Positions 22,026 through 32,640 are shown, counted from the first letter of the stretch. The stretch is 64,000 nucleotides of DNA from Adiantum capillus-veneris (GCA_014529385.2 CM043950.1:71772435-71836434), one strand, 5' to 3'. Program-made: numbers and translations. Notes: generated from the letters alone by a model not told the origin.

Positions 22026-22418
22026 GCTAATTAAACTTATGTATAAATTACTTGTGCTTTGGTACCCTCAAAACCCTTAGTCTCTACTCTTGTTTACCTT
22101 TGTGAATTAACTCTCAAGCATCCACACCCGTGGTTTAGACACTGTTGATTGCAAAGACTAGTGGAGAGGGTCTAATATATCTTGGTTGATTATGGTTCTT
22201 GTTGAGCTTTCTAGTAGCTCAATAATGGTTAAGCAAAAGGCAAGCCGCAAGAGACTCCATTATTAAGACTGTAGTTCCCAACCGTGTACCTCGAACTAAG
22301 TCCTTTTCAACCAAAATAATAGATCCCTGTCCCACTTACCCTATCGCAATGAATAGGTCCAACCTTTCATGGAAAACTTAAGGACCTCTCTTCTTAAGTA
22401 AGAAAAGAGAAACCAATA

Positions 22419-22430
22419 GCTCTGATACCA
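22419..22430 (-). promoter_or_regulatory. primer-binding site of the minus-strand Gypsy element
   Basis: The minus strand reads TGGTATCAGAGC, complementary to initiator tRNA-Met, about 390 bases upstream of the gag start. Confidence 0.85.
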
Positions 22431-22436
22431 ATATAA

Positions 22437-22889
22437 TGGAAATGGCCTATGAACTTTGAAATTAAAAGAACTAGAGTGAGTGTTCTTATGAGACTACTTT
22501 GAGAACATAGAGGGTGAACTTAATTAGTAGTAGCAACATAACCATTAGACTTAGTTAACTTGGCATGAACAACATTTTTGCAAGAAATAGAGTTAGAGAG
22601 CTTGACAATAGTTGAGGACCGGATTTATGTGGAGTCCGGTCCCCCCTAAAATAAGATTTTGCATTATATATTCTCCCACAAAGAGAACCTTGGTACAATA
22701 CAATCTTTGTGTTCCTTGTGACCTAGGTGATGCAATGAATATGGAAAGCTTCATGCATCACGAGCATAACATAAAATTTGTCAAAACATTAACCATCCTC
22801 AACCTTAATCCCAAGGCCTCAAACACCTTTGAAGGTGGAGAGAGCTAGCAGGGAATGAGGGTAGTCGTTAGGCGTTCACCACCCTAACA
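22437..22889 (-). repeat. probable 5' LTR of the minus-strand Gypsy element
   Basis: The sequence next to the primer site opens with TGGAAATGG and can end at CCCTAACA. Its partner is missing because the other end of the element is truncated, so the right limit is a guess. Confidence 0.4.
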
Positions 22890-23400
22890 ATATTTCAGTA
22901 CAGGCATTATAGTGACACTGCATGTTACACTACAATATTGCACATAAGAATATTGAAGAACACCATGAATTAAGAAAAGAAGGTATTGTATTGCTAGATG
23001 ATCATCATCAACACACGATTACAAGCAGAAAAAAAGCAATATGACTTCAAAAAGAAGTGTCTAACTATTCAAATGTCAAGGCTTCCTCAACATCTGCTCG
23101 TCCCAAAATAACCCATCAACTTATACCCACTTAAACACCAAACATTGGTATAAAGACACCCTTAAGGTTCAAGGTTCCAACCTTAGTTACAAACAAAAAT
23201 TAAATAGATATTCATTATTGTTGACACTAATGTATCAAGGTAGTAACACTACTTGGCACACCCGATAGGCAATGTTTGCAAAACATTGTGAGAACCCACA
23301 AAAACCTTGACAAAAACTTGAAAAACAAAATAAGTCCTACTTTAAGTTACTGCTCATGAACACCTGTATCTTCAACAAGAGATGTTCCTCCTGACTGTGC
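22890..23400. other. non-coding junction
   Basis: This AT-rich stretch lies between two minus-strand retroelements. No gene or clear repeat is seen. It may include the 3' LTR of the next element. Confidence 0.35.
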
Positions 23401-24960
23401 ATCCACATGTACATCCACATCATTTCCAGCTTCAACCAGTATAACCTTAGTAATTGGATTTTTTGACATTGCTTCAACAATTTTCAATAATGGATCTTCA
23501 AGTTGCTGCTGATGATCACCTGCATCATCAGTTGTATAATTCCAACTATATCTGCATCCTAAACTTCAACGTGAACTGCATGCTGAACCTCATCCACTGT
23601 TGTAATACCCATTTGCACATTGATATGTACATGCTACTGCAACACTCCATACTGCTCCTTCAACTCATCATATTGTCTTTGCAATATCAAAATCCCCTCT
23701 TTTGTCTCCATCTCTGCAAAATCTTGATAAGGTTTACTCAAAACACCATACATTTTCATCTTGATTTGTTCCCACATCCCACACCCCTTTCATATATTCC
23801 ATGAATTCATTTTTCATTTTGTTTATATCTTTTGATCTGACATACCAACCATCTGCATCCAAATCTTCATCTGACGTTTGTCTGATCTTTTCTTCAACCT
23901 TCCTGCAAGATGCAACCCTGCTCAACAACACCCTAATGCAACTTTCAAGGTAGCATTTACAATAGACATTTCAGTTCATTGTGATTGCAAAACCTGAAAC
24001 CATTCATCCTTCCATTGAGAAATCTTGACTGAAGTTTTTTCCCTGGATGCCACCACCTGTTTATAAGAATCCAATTTTTGTTGCATGAGTTCCTGAGTCC
24101 TAGTAGTCAACTCATGAACCTTCTTGTCCAAAACTTCTATTTTCGTTTGTGCCTTTTTATCCTTAGATCTCCTTATTTAATCTATTTTAGTTCAATATGC
24201 AAACCATCATTCTCTCTACTCAAGACTGTAAGGTCCATTGATTGCTGCTCCACATATTCCTTAACCAAATTTAATGCAGTTTGCACTTCACCAAATGACA
24301 CAGTATAAAAATGAGCCTTAGAACTTGTAGGATTCTCCACAATAGGATCTCCAATCAATGCTACAGGTTCCTCCCTTGTAAATTTGTCCTTCAACCTTCT
24401 AATCTTGAAACCTGTTTTAGGAGTTGCAAACATAACAGGTTTCTTAGTCAAGTCGATTGCATTGTCAGTAAACAATTCCCTAAACTCTTTATCCATTTTG
24501 TCCTTTACTGCATCTAAGACTCCCTTTTGAATGATCTGCAGATAAAAGGTCCCATATACCTCTATTCATTTGCAAAGACCTATGATCAAATTGTAGTTTT
24601 TGTATTTTCCCCTTTCTCAATGTAGATCCCACATCTTCAATAATCTGTCCTGGCATTTAAAATTGTCTCCCCTGCAAAATACTCTTATTATTGACATACT
24701 AAAAGATAGCAGGTAGATAAGGCCCAACTTTGGTAGTCCTCTCTTTCCTTCTCTACTTTGTATAGATCTCAAATTTGATTCTATCAAATAGGATATTGGC
24801 CCATCCCATTTGTCTACCACTCTCAACTGCCAACAAAATGCCAAAGTTTTCCCTACTGATGTATTGATTTAACCAGCAAAAACACTCTCTCTATAAACCA
24901 CTTCACTGCTTTAGTTTTATTGGATTCTTCATGCCGGAAAGTTGATAATAATGTCTTCCT
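23400..24960 (-). pseudogene. third ORF downstream of integrase, coiled-coil tail, copy 1
   Basis: Read on the minus strand, the N-proximal half (about 24960-24700) carries the conserved segments H-Y-Y-Q-L-S-G-M-K-N-P, KWFIER and F-G-I-L-L-A-V-E-S-G-R-Q-M, then W-A-N-I-L-F-D-R-I-K-F-E. An internal stop and frameshifts break it. The C-terminal half (24182-24496 and onward) is predicted helical, with VQTALNLVKEYVEQQSM and ENDGLHIELK in heptad style. The copy at 55897-56933 shows the same segments in the same order. The middle faintly recalls plant transposon proteins of the Transposase_32 type. No signal peptide or membrane segment is visible, so it is not an envelope protein on sequence grounds. 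Confidence 0.6.
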
Positions 24961-24969
24961 CCCAGAGTG

Positions 24970-25398
24970 CATTAGTGCAGGTGTACCCTCATCCTCTGTT
25001 CTTGTATCTAGACCAACACTTGCAGAAGGATTACGGGCTGTCGACATGCTAACCCCGTTGTAAAACATATAGGATTGTTGTACATAGGGTTATGACTAAT
25101 TGCTATTGGTTCTACTTTATATGAATTCTATTAGCTGAAAGATTCATTCATTCTCACCCCCCTGTCGACCCTGAGGCCAACCTTGCTTCTCACATCGCTC
25201 ACACAGCCTAAATACTCCCTTCTCCTCGTGAATTCCAAGGCATCATCCTCTGCTGGAGAAACAGCTGTCAAGGCCATTTTATGTACACAGAAAAATTCAT
25301 AAGATTGAAGCCCAAGAGAGAGAGAAACTGTTTTTGTGAGCCCTGAAGATGTCTGTGTTGCACACATATAAGAAGAAGAAGAAGAAGAGAGTTTTAAC

Positions 25399-25470
<72 letters not shown>

Positions 25471-25560
25471 GGGAGAGAGTCTGCAAATCACAAGGAACAT
25501 TCTGCAAGGCATGACCTCTTTATGCGCCACATCATGCAAACTACAGTCCAGCGCTGATCT
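24970..25560 (-). other. possible captured host 5' gene fragment with (GA)n leader
   Basis: Between the GPF/Y module (25780-25870) and the third ORF, this copy has a segment absent from the other copy. On the minus strand an ATG near 25278 opens MALTAVSPAEDDALEFTRRR and continues about 48 codons. It is preceded by a CT/GA array (25400-25479), which looks like a plant 5' untranslated region. A second phrase, M-S-T-A-R-N-P-S-A-S-V, follows near 25045. I do not recognise the gene. It could be a captured exon or chance. Confidence 0.35.
25400..25479. repeat. (GA)n microsatellite
   Basis: A GA array of about 60 bp, then an imperfect GGGAGAGAGA tail. Confidence 0.95.
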
Positions 25561-25779
25561 TTAAATTCATTTATTTGTTATCCAATGAGGTCCCAGATCT
25601 CTCAAAATTCCCCTCCTTATTTCCTTTTCAAAATGTGTAAGACCTACTCGTTACCACGACACATGCATAAGTAGTCACTATCCCATGTTCATCATTAATA
25701 TGATGCCCTCCTTGATTGTCGATGATTTGTCCATAAAATGGCTTGAGTCTAAATCCATTAATGGGTTTTTCAATTATTT

Positions 25780-26958
25780 TGCCTTCCTAATCAGATATGA
25801 AAGTATTTGATCCCACTGGCCTGTCTATTTGAAAAGGCCCCACATATCTGAGTTTGAGTTTACCAGGCCTCAATCCCAATTTGTTGTTTTACACCAACAC
25901 TGAATCACTTGGAGAAAATTTTTTGAACTTGATATTTTTGCTAATCCAAGCTTGTCTTCTTTGTTGGATAATATTTGCAATGTATAGGCTATGTATTCAA
26001 TCCTCTTCCAAGCTCAGTATAAAGCTTCCTTCCTATAACTGAATGATTCTTCAGGGGATAATTTTTCTTGAACTACAACCCTGAGGCTTGGCACTATAAA
26101 TTCTATGGGAACTACTGATTCTAACCCATACACTAGCTTAAATGGTGTCATGCCAATATCACTTTATATGTTGTCCTAAAAGACCATAGTGTAAGTCCAA
26201 TTTCTCATCCTAGTCTGTCCTGCTTTGATTGACCAGCTTCCTGATAATCCTGACCAAAATCTTAATGGTACTCTCTGTTTGTCCATTGGATTGGGGATAG
26301 TACATTGTTGAATTCTTATGCAATATCATATGCAATTTAGTCAGTTTACCGATCACTGTAAAATAAAATGTCCTCCGTGATCAGAAACTAGCTCAATGGG
26401 ACAACCAAACATGATCATAATGTTTTCGTACAAAAATTTGGCTATATTTTTGCTTTATTCTCTTAAATCCAGTGCTTTTATCTACTTTGTACAATAGTCA
26501 ATTGCAGCCAATATATACCTGTTATGTGTAAATCTTGCAAGTGGCTTGATTGGATTAACAAAATCCAATCCTCACTTCTAGAATGGCTCCAAAGGCAAAA
26601 TAGGTTGCAATGACATTCTTTCTACATTCAGTGGCCTGCCATCCCTTTGTCCCAACGAGCAGTTCTTATTAAACTCTTGAGCATCTTTAATTACTGTTGA
26701 CCACCATAGTCCTTCTTGAAATACTTTCCTTGCAATTACCTCTCCTAAAAAATGTCCTCCTGCATTACCTGCACGAGCTTCTACCAATACTGCTTTCTGC
26801 TCAAACTGAGGGACACATCTCCTTTTCACGTGATCAATTCCTCTCTTATATAAGAGTCTTGCAATAATTGTAAATGGTTTACTTCTCAATGCCATTCTCT
26901 TCCTCTGGTCTTTGGTCATTGTCTGAGGTAACACCCCTTCAATAAAAAATTGAAACAT
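25780..26958 (-). pseudogene. Gypsy integrase with GPF/Y module, degraded
   Basis: The zinc-binding region (26578-26958) reads A-R-A-G-N-A-G-G-H-F with R where the first histidine is expected, and C-S-L-G where C-x-x-C is expected, so zinc binding is lost. The core (about 26090-26560) has A-A-I-D-Y-C-T-K-W and S-D-H-G-G-H-F with two catalytic aspartates, but is broken by several stops. The SVVPIEFIVPSLRV segment follows. The GPF/Y module K-L-R-Y-V-G-P-F-Q-I lies at 25790-25870. Confidence 0.78.
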
Positions 26959-26983
26959 ACCAATCCCCTGGCTGGTCAGTCAC

Positions 26984-27518
26984 CTAGACAAAAAATAGTT
27001 CTGCATAAGGTAATTGATCAGGTACTCCTAAGGAATCATCCTCACTTGTTTCCAATCTACTAAGATAATCAGCCAAGACATGAATCCTCCCACGAGTATG
27101 TATTACCACATATTCAAATTCTTGCAAGAGCAATATCCATCTGTCCAACCTTCTTAATAGATGTGTTTTGTTCACCAAATAGATATGAGCCTGATGATCA
27201 ACATGGAAGATTACCCTATTGGCTAAAAGGTAATGTCTATATTTTTGCAATGCATAGATTATTCCCAAGCATTATCTCTTATTCACTATATAATTCTTCT
27301 TTGCAGGTGTCAGTACCCTGCTTGCATAGTAAATTGGTCTTCACTGTATAATTCTTCTCTACAGGTGTTTGTACCCTACTTGCATAGTAAATTGGTATAA
27401 AGCAACCTCTTCTCGTTTCCTGCATCAATGCTGCACCCACTGCCACATGAGATGCATCCACAAAAATATGGAATGGTAATCTCCAATCAAGAACAATTAA
27501 AATTGGTGCTACAGTCAA
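26984..27518 (-). pseudogene. Gypsy RNase H with 58-bp internal duplication
   Basis: The first half carries FHIFVDASHVAVGAALMQ with the catalytic D. The second half has KYRHYLLANRVIFHVDHQA and the closing VLADYLSR. Between them a 58-bp segment is duplicated in tandem (about 27283-27340 and 27341-27398), repeating the Y-A-S-R-V-Q-T-P-V-E-K-N-Y phrase and shifting the frame. All catalytic acids are still present. Confidence 0.82.
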
Positions 27519-27560
27519 AATTTTCTTGAGAGTCCTAAATGCCTTGTTTTGCTCTTCTCT

Positions 27561-27843
27561 TCAGTTGAATACAACATCGTTCTTTGCTAGTTTTGTTAGT
27601 GGAGTGCGTACATGAGCCAAATACCTCAAAAATCTGTTATGCCACTTCACTTGACCCAAAAATCTACCTAGCTGCTTAATTGTCCTTAGTTTTGGTGCTT
27701 TACTGATTGCTTCCACCTTTCTTGGATCTATAGGTACTCCTTCTTTAGAAATTACATATCCCAAGAGAACTCCTCTCTTAACTGCAAAGGCACACATGGC
27801 TGGGTTTAGTGGTGATAGCCTGAATCCCCTGCATTTTTGAAAA
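27561..27843 (-). pseudogene. C-terminal part of Gypsy reverse transcriptase
   Basis: This part carries N-P-A-M-C-A-F-A-V-K-R-G-V-L-L-G-Y-V and I-S-K-A-P-K-L-R-T-I-K-Q-L-G-R-F-L-G, the thumb and connection of reverse transcriptase. It is the direct continuation of the RT at 31008-31322, from which it is separated by the 3.1-kb insertion. Confidence 0.85.
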
Positions 27844-28579
27844 GAGTCTTATAAGATGGCAAGCGAGTTTTTTTGAGCAATGAAAAAAACGAGCGAGTCA
27901 GTTAATAAAGTTATTTGTGAGCTAGAGAGAATTTCAAAAGTGATAAGGGAAAAGAGATGTTCCAAGAGTATGACAAAAATTAATTCAAGGGACTGAGTTG
28001 GGCACATAATATTGCATTGTACTATCTTTAGGAGTCATCCCTAGTCCATGTAGCACTAGGGTGCACTCTCTGCAATGTAAACTGGAGGGAGTGGCCTACA
28101 TATATGCACTAAAAACATGATAGAAGTATCACACTACAAGAAAACAAAATTTGACTTTCATTATTGAAAGGTGCACAAGATTTCTTGCCTAGCTATCTCT
28201 AGATCTTCAGCCATTGAACCTAGCTCAATGCCTGCACTCTCAATCTCATCAACGTGATTATCAAGAAGGTTGCGGCTCCTTTATGCTTGTAAAGAAGGTT
28301 GAATGGCTACTATCCTTGCATTGCTATCTCTCTGCTCACAAAACTGTGTCAAGTCCTCCTACACCCTCAATCTATGTCGCCCTACCCCTCAGGACCCTCA
28401 ATCTGCTCACCATTCAATAAGACCATAGGACCCTCAATCTATGTCTCGTATTGAAGCCTTGAAGGTGATATTTGGAGGTGATTGCATCGGGACTGAGGGA
28501 GACACATGGTTTTGTCAAAAAGAGGTACCTAGGGCTCCCGGCGGAGGGCTTGAAGCTGAGCCACACACACGCACCTAGA

Positions 28580-28580
<1 letters not shown>

Positions 28581-28632
<52 letters not shown>
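28581..28632. repeat. (GA)n microsatellite
   Basis: An uninterrupted GA array of about 52 bp inside the 3.1-kb insertion. Confidence 0.96.
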
Positions 28633-28636
<4 letters not shown>

Positions 28637-28728
28637 TCTAAATATATTTGGTTCCATCAAGAAGTGAGACTTGTGAGAGCATCTATCTAGATTCCATTGA
28701 TAAACCGTTTTTGAAATAAAAGAGACAT

Positions 28729-28858
28729 ACTTGATCACGTTTATATTATGTAAAAAAGGGCTCTCGAGCATGTTGGAGAAGTCGAACCCTTTCTGGCACA
28801 CGTTTGACTTCTCCAACATACTTGGGAGCCTTTTTTTCAAATGTAAATGTGATCAAGT
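28729..28858. ncRNA. miRNA-precursor-like imperfect hairpin
   Basis: Arms of about 57 bases (28729-28786 and 28803-28858) pair with scattered mismatches around a loop of about 17 bases. The best-paired block is TGTTGGAGAAGTC on the left against GACTTCTCCAACATA on the right. Size, bulges and a small loop resemble a plant MIR precursor. It could equally be a small foldback MITE. No expression evidence is available here. Confidence 0.5.
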
Positions 28859-28886
28859 TTTAATGAGCTACTAATTTTTTATTTTA

Positions 28887-29375
28887 AAAAAAGAGAAAAA
28901 TACCAAAATACCCCTCTAATTTGTGGAAATTCCCAAAATACCCCCCAAATTTCAAAAATTCCTAAAACACCTTTGTATCTATTTTGGTTCGATAGCTCAA
29001 GATTTTCTAAATTTTATTCCTTTTTGAAAGTTGAGATCCGTTTTTGCGTTACAGATTACCTCGCAAAAAGGAAATTATCTCTAAAATTAATGCAGCAATT
29101 CATCTCCAAAGCCTACATAACCAACTCAATATCTAGCTTTACCATCTTGTACTGACAATCAGTCTTCTTATGAAAAGCTACATTTTTTTCTATCTTTGAA
29201 GAAATTTAATCTCACAACCTGGGGTATCTTGGGAACTTCAAAAAATTTGAAAGCTATTTTGAAAATTTATGACTTAATATTGGGGTTACTTTGGGAATTT
29301 TTGAAATTTGAGGGGTATTTTGGAAATTTCTGTAAATTAAAGGGGTATTTTGGTAATTTTTCCTTTAAAAAAAAT
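28887..29375. repeat. foldback repeat with roughly 80-bp inverted arms
   Basis: The left arm (about 28887-28965) contains ATACCAAAATACCCCTCTAA, and the right arm (about 29290-29375) is its imperfect reverse complement. Both arms carry two periodic A-A-A-A-T-A-C-C-C-C phrases. The 320-bp centre has no domain. This is the shape of a MITE nested in the larger insertion. Target duplications are not clear. Confidence 0.72.
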
Positions 29376-29385
29376 AGATGCCGAT

Positions 29386-29781
29386 TTAAAAAAAAAAAAA
29401 CAGAACACCTTTGAAAGTACACATTTTGATTAGTTTACTAAAACTGCTCGAACCAGTCCGCGCCTGCGCGAACTGGTTTCGACAAGTTTCAGAAAGTCTG
29501 GAGAGCTGCAGGTCTCTGTGAGTTTTCCAAGGGTGTACAAAGAGGTCTCCATTATGAAAAGTGATTTCCCTATCAACTGTCGACTTCTTTGTCTCTCTTG
29601 ACCGATGTTTGCTGGCGGAAATTTGTATTAAGGGCGCCACAGGCAGCGGTGCGAAAGGTTCTGCAGATTTAGGAATCCAGAGTGAGTTGATGAGAAAGCG
29701 GTAGAGAAATGGTTGTTGGCGTGTTGAGTGGCAGTGGGTGTAGATCGGCTTTCTGAGTGAGCGCAAGCTAAGGGCCGACAA
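29386..29781 (-). CDS. unrecognised 131-codon open frame
   Basis: An open frame on the minus strand that ends in a run of phenylalanine codons from a poly-A/T stretch. It shows no domain that I recognise, and composition is Ser/Arg/Leu-rich. It may be chance. It lies in the 3.1-kb insertion next to the foldback repeat. Confidence 0.15.
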   Translation of the reverse strand: MSALSLRSLRKPIYTHCHSTRQQPFLYRFLINSLWIPKSAEPFAPLPVAPLIQISASKHRSRETKKSTVDREITFHNGDLFVHPWKTHRDLQLSRLSETCRNQFAQARTGSSSFSKLIKMCTFKGVLFFFF

Positions 29782-30550
29782 GAGGCAAAGTAGCCGTGCT
29801 GCTAGTAGAGGATTGAATTATCGAAAGCATGGAAGAGGGCCCGCCTCAGGCACTGCAGGAAAGAGCTTGCGATGACACTATATATGAGATAGAACTTGCT
29901 GATGTGTGGGAAAAACATCAGTGATGATAGTTTACACAAAGTATAGGTCGCAACCAGAGCCCCAATGGAACGTTGAATCGTGGAGTTAGTGTGGTGGGGA
30001 AGCTGATTAACACAAATAAGAGGGACCATAAAGATAGAGAATGTAAACGTACTAGCCTCCCCATAAATCCATCAAAACTCTCAAAATCGAGATGAGGTGC
30101 TATTTGCATCCATGACTAATAAAAAAGAGCATCAAAGATGGTTGTAACCTGCCAGGGATGCACAGTAGCCATTTTGAGTTCCAAAATGCAAAGTTTCAAA
30201 AAGGTTTCAATCCATGTCTCAAACCCCCTCCGAGAGGTTTCATGAAAAACTTCAAAAATAAATGTTGACATATATACATTGATACTAATTGATTATGCAC
30301 ATTACAAAATGTATACGAGCCACTACCTCAGTTGTAAACTCGGACACGCAGGAGTAGTGGAGGAAGGTGTGGGTCTGTCTTAGTAGAGTGGAGCTAGCAT
30401 TTGAATGCGAACAATAGAAGGCCCAATTGAATTCATATCCACATCGTTTGCTTTGCCACAACCTGTCATCGGTGGATGCAATTGGCAGCTATGCCTATGG
30501 GAATGCATCCACTTGGTTGGGCGGCCCTATATTTCTGAGCGGACCTTCTC

Positions 30551-31030
30551 ATGGATGGGGCTTTTCATAGGCCTATGGGAAGGCGCTCTAAGGTAGACGA
30601 GGTAGAAAAATTTAAGCTAAACAAGATGGTTAGGCACAAAGCATTTAGAGATGGGGGAGCGTTTCTTTTGAGATACCACCACAATGTGAGAACTCCATCA
30701 TGTATGGTATGGAACAACAATTTGATGGGCATTCTTGGACAGAATATCCCTTGTCAATTGGATGTTGGCCAACAGCTTCATGTTTTCAAGATGTCTACAA
30801 TGGGCCATAGAATTGGGGTGGACTTGTTTAACCGTATGCATGTTGCAGGAAACATGCAAGATATGTGGGTGCATCATTTCTTCAATATACCTTGCGCTTG
30901 CATCAATTTACCAAGGGTTTTTTTCACAGAAATTGGCTTTGCTCTATTTTCTTTGCTCGTTGATTGGAAAGACTCTTTGAAAACAGTCTCAAGTGCTCAA
31001 GATGCTCCTACTTCTTTCCAGAAACACTAA
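30551..31030 (+). CDS. unrecognised 159-codon open frame, right end of the insertion
   Basis: An open frame with mixed composition and several His/Met/Phe clusters, including N-M-Q-D-M-W-V-H-H-F-F-N-I. I recognise no transposase or other motif. It runs across the right terminus of the insertion into the antisense of reverse transcriptase, so its last 18 or so codons are not its own. Confidence 0.2.
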   Translation: MDGAFHRPMGRRSKVDEVEKFKLNKMVRHKAFRDGGAFLLRYHHNVRTPSCMVWNNNLMGILGQNIPCQLDVGQQLHVFKMSTMGHRIGVDLFNRMHVAGNMQDMWVHHFFNIPCACINLPRVFFTEIGFALFSLLVDWKDSLKTVSSAQDAPTSFQKH

Positions 31031-31322
31031 AATCATCCAAAAAAATCCTCATAAATGTTGTAAGGAATTCAACAAACGCACATTGTACTGCCTTCTGAAA
31101 TGTTGGTGGAGCATTTTTTAAGCCAAATGTCATCACATTGCTAGTATAAACTCCCCACTCATTTACAAAAGCTGTTGTCTCCCTATCTTCAAGTGCCATT
31201 AAGATTTGTTTGTAGCCACTAAAACCATCCAGGAAACTATAAATCTCATGTCCAGCTATTGCATCCAATAGTGTATCACAAAAAGGTAATGGAAATGGAT
31301 CAGTTACTGTAGCAACATTCAA
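31008..31322 (-). pseudogene. Gypsy reverse transcriptase palm with intact LDD box
   Basis: The frame carries DPFPLPFCDTLLDAIAG, YSFLDGFSGYKQILMA, MTFGLKNAPPTFQKA and the catalytic FLDDFSV. The same sense sequence continues a little past a TAG (S-V-S-G-K-K-stop-E-H-L-E-H-L-R-L) up to the insertion at 30976-30983. Confidence 0.9.
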
Positions 31323-31382
31323 TTTCGTGTAATCTACACATACCCTAATCTTTCTATTCTTCTTTGGAACTATAACAATTGG

Positions 31383-31733
31383 TCAAAACCAAGTAATTTC
31401 ATCCAATGGGTAAATGAAACCCACAGCCAATAGTTTGTCAATCTCATCTTTAACTTGTTTGGCATAGTTAGGGTTCATCATGTACCTTTGTTGTACAACT
31501 AGAACTACACCTGCTTTTAAGTTAATTTTGTGTTGACAAAAGCTAGCATCTACTCCCTTCATATCTATGTATTTCCATGCAAAAACATCTTTAAATTCTA
31601 GCAAAAATTGCTTCAGTTTTTGCTTAAACTTCTCATCCATTTTTGCTGACACCTTCACTGTTTGTGGTTCCTCCTGAGTGTTCAGGTTCAGTTCTTGCAT
31701 TTCATCCTGAGTGGACCTAGCAGTTCTTTCCAT
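31383..31733 (-). pseudogene. Gypsy reverse transcriptase N-terminal segment
   Basis: This segment reads F-A-W-K-Y-I-D-M-K-G-V-D near residue 50 and DEIDKLLAVGFIYPLD near residue 100, the lead-in and fingers of plant Gypsy polymerases. It ends in a stop where P-I-V-I-V-P-K-K would follow. The next 60 bases bridge to the palm in another frame. Confidence 0.85.
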
Positions 31734-31813
31734 TTGATGTTCAAAAGCTCTTTCTGCATGCTTTACTGCTTCAATGGTTTCCAGCTATTCTTTGTTTCCA
31801 ATCTGTAAATTCT

Positions 31814-32296
31814 TCAACAACTCATTACCCATTTGTTAGTGGATTGCTTACTTGCCTGAGTAATCACTGGTTCTTGAATAACTGATTGTATCCCCCCATC
31901 ATCTTCAGACTGTAATACATACTTGGTTGCTATCTTTTGCACATCCACTTGAAAGATAGGTACCAGTGATAAATTGGTTCTAAGAAATTCTTCTTCTACA
32001 TCCTCTCCAATTTCTTCTACCATGTTCAGTCCTTTTGTATGCAGTGCCCTGAAACCATGTGGTATTACTTTCTTGGCATCCATCTGCATTTTGACTTTCT
32101 TCTTTCCTCTTTTGATCACTATGGAGTCTGCTCCCCATAATGCTTTACCCTTGCTGCTCTTAACTAGGGCCTTCCCAACATCATTGGATAAGAGACAGTA
32201 GACTCTTCTAACCTGAGAACTACAAAATTGGCTACAAACTACAATCCCCCAACGAAAATATGCAAATTCCTCAAAATTCCCAACAGCTGAACCCAT
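31814..32296 (-). pseudogene. linker between protease and reverse transcriptase
   Basis: This 160-codon frame lies between protease and polymerase. It has V-G-K-A-L-V-K-S-S-K-G-K-A-L-W and a Lys-rich basic patch, K-R-G-K-K-K-V-K. Part of it is the second half of the retropepsin fold. I recognise no separate function. Confidence 0.45.
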
Positions 32297-32640
32297 CTTT
32301 GGTCTGCCATTTTCACCTCAAAAGGTGATGGATCCCATTTCAAAAGATCCAAACGTTTGCAGGTTGACTCGTTGAGAATGTTAACTCCTGAACTGCCATC
32401 CAAAAATACTCTTGGTATAAACACTTTTCTAATAGATGGCCCCACTACTGGTACCTTGTAATCAAAATCTGTTGGTAGAACTTCACATGCTTCCCCACAA
32501 AGATTTTCTTCAGCTCCCCTACATGTTGACTGATTTGTTTCTTCAACTTCATTAGTCAATCTTCTCAACAATTTCTGTGAAAATGCAGGTACCAGCCTCA
32601 ACATTTGCTTTACAGTGATTGCTATTGGAGCTGACAACAA
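32239..32640 (-). pseudogene. Gypsy retropepsin
   Basis: The active-site segment reads I-P-R-V-F-L-D-G-S-S-G-V-N-I-L-N-E at about residues 75-95, matching the D-G-x-S-x-V-N-I-L pattern of plant Gypsy proteases. Upstream is the long linker from gag. The catalytic aspartate is present. It overlaps the next frame, so a frameshift breaks the domain. Confidence 0.75.

Larger units (their letters stand above)
18949..22430 (-). mobile_element. Ty3/Gypsy element on the minus strand, truncated, with nested MITE
   Basis: Reading leftwards from a tRNA-iMet primer-binding site at 22430, the order is gag, zinc knuckle, protease, reverse transcriptase. Homology stops inside RNase H-proximal sequence at about 18949, where unrelated LTR-like DNA begins. 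A 247-bp insertion lies in the reverse transcriptase. Several stops and frameshifts break the frames. The probable 5' LTR lies to the right, from about 22437. Confidence 0.82.
27844..30975. mobile_element. 3132-bp DNA transposon-like insertion with 8-bp target duplication
   Basis: The insertion sits inside reverse transcriptase and is flanked by TTTGAAAA at 27836-27843 and 30976-30983. Its termini are 7-bp inverted repeats: GAGTCTT on the left and AAGACTC on the right. Short GCGAG/CGAGC phrases near the ends resemble subterminal repeats. An 8-bp duplication fits a hAT-type element, but no transposase is recognisable. Inside are a GA microsatellite, an imperfect hairpin (28729-28858), an inverted-repeat unit (28887-29375) and unrecognised open frames. 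Confidence 0.8.
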
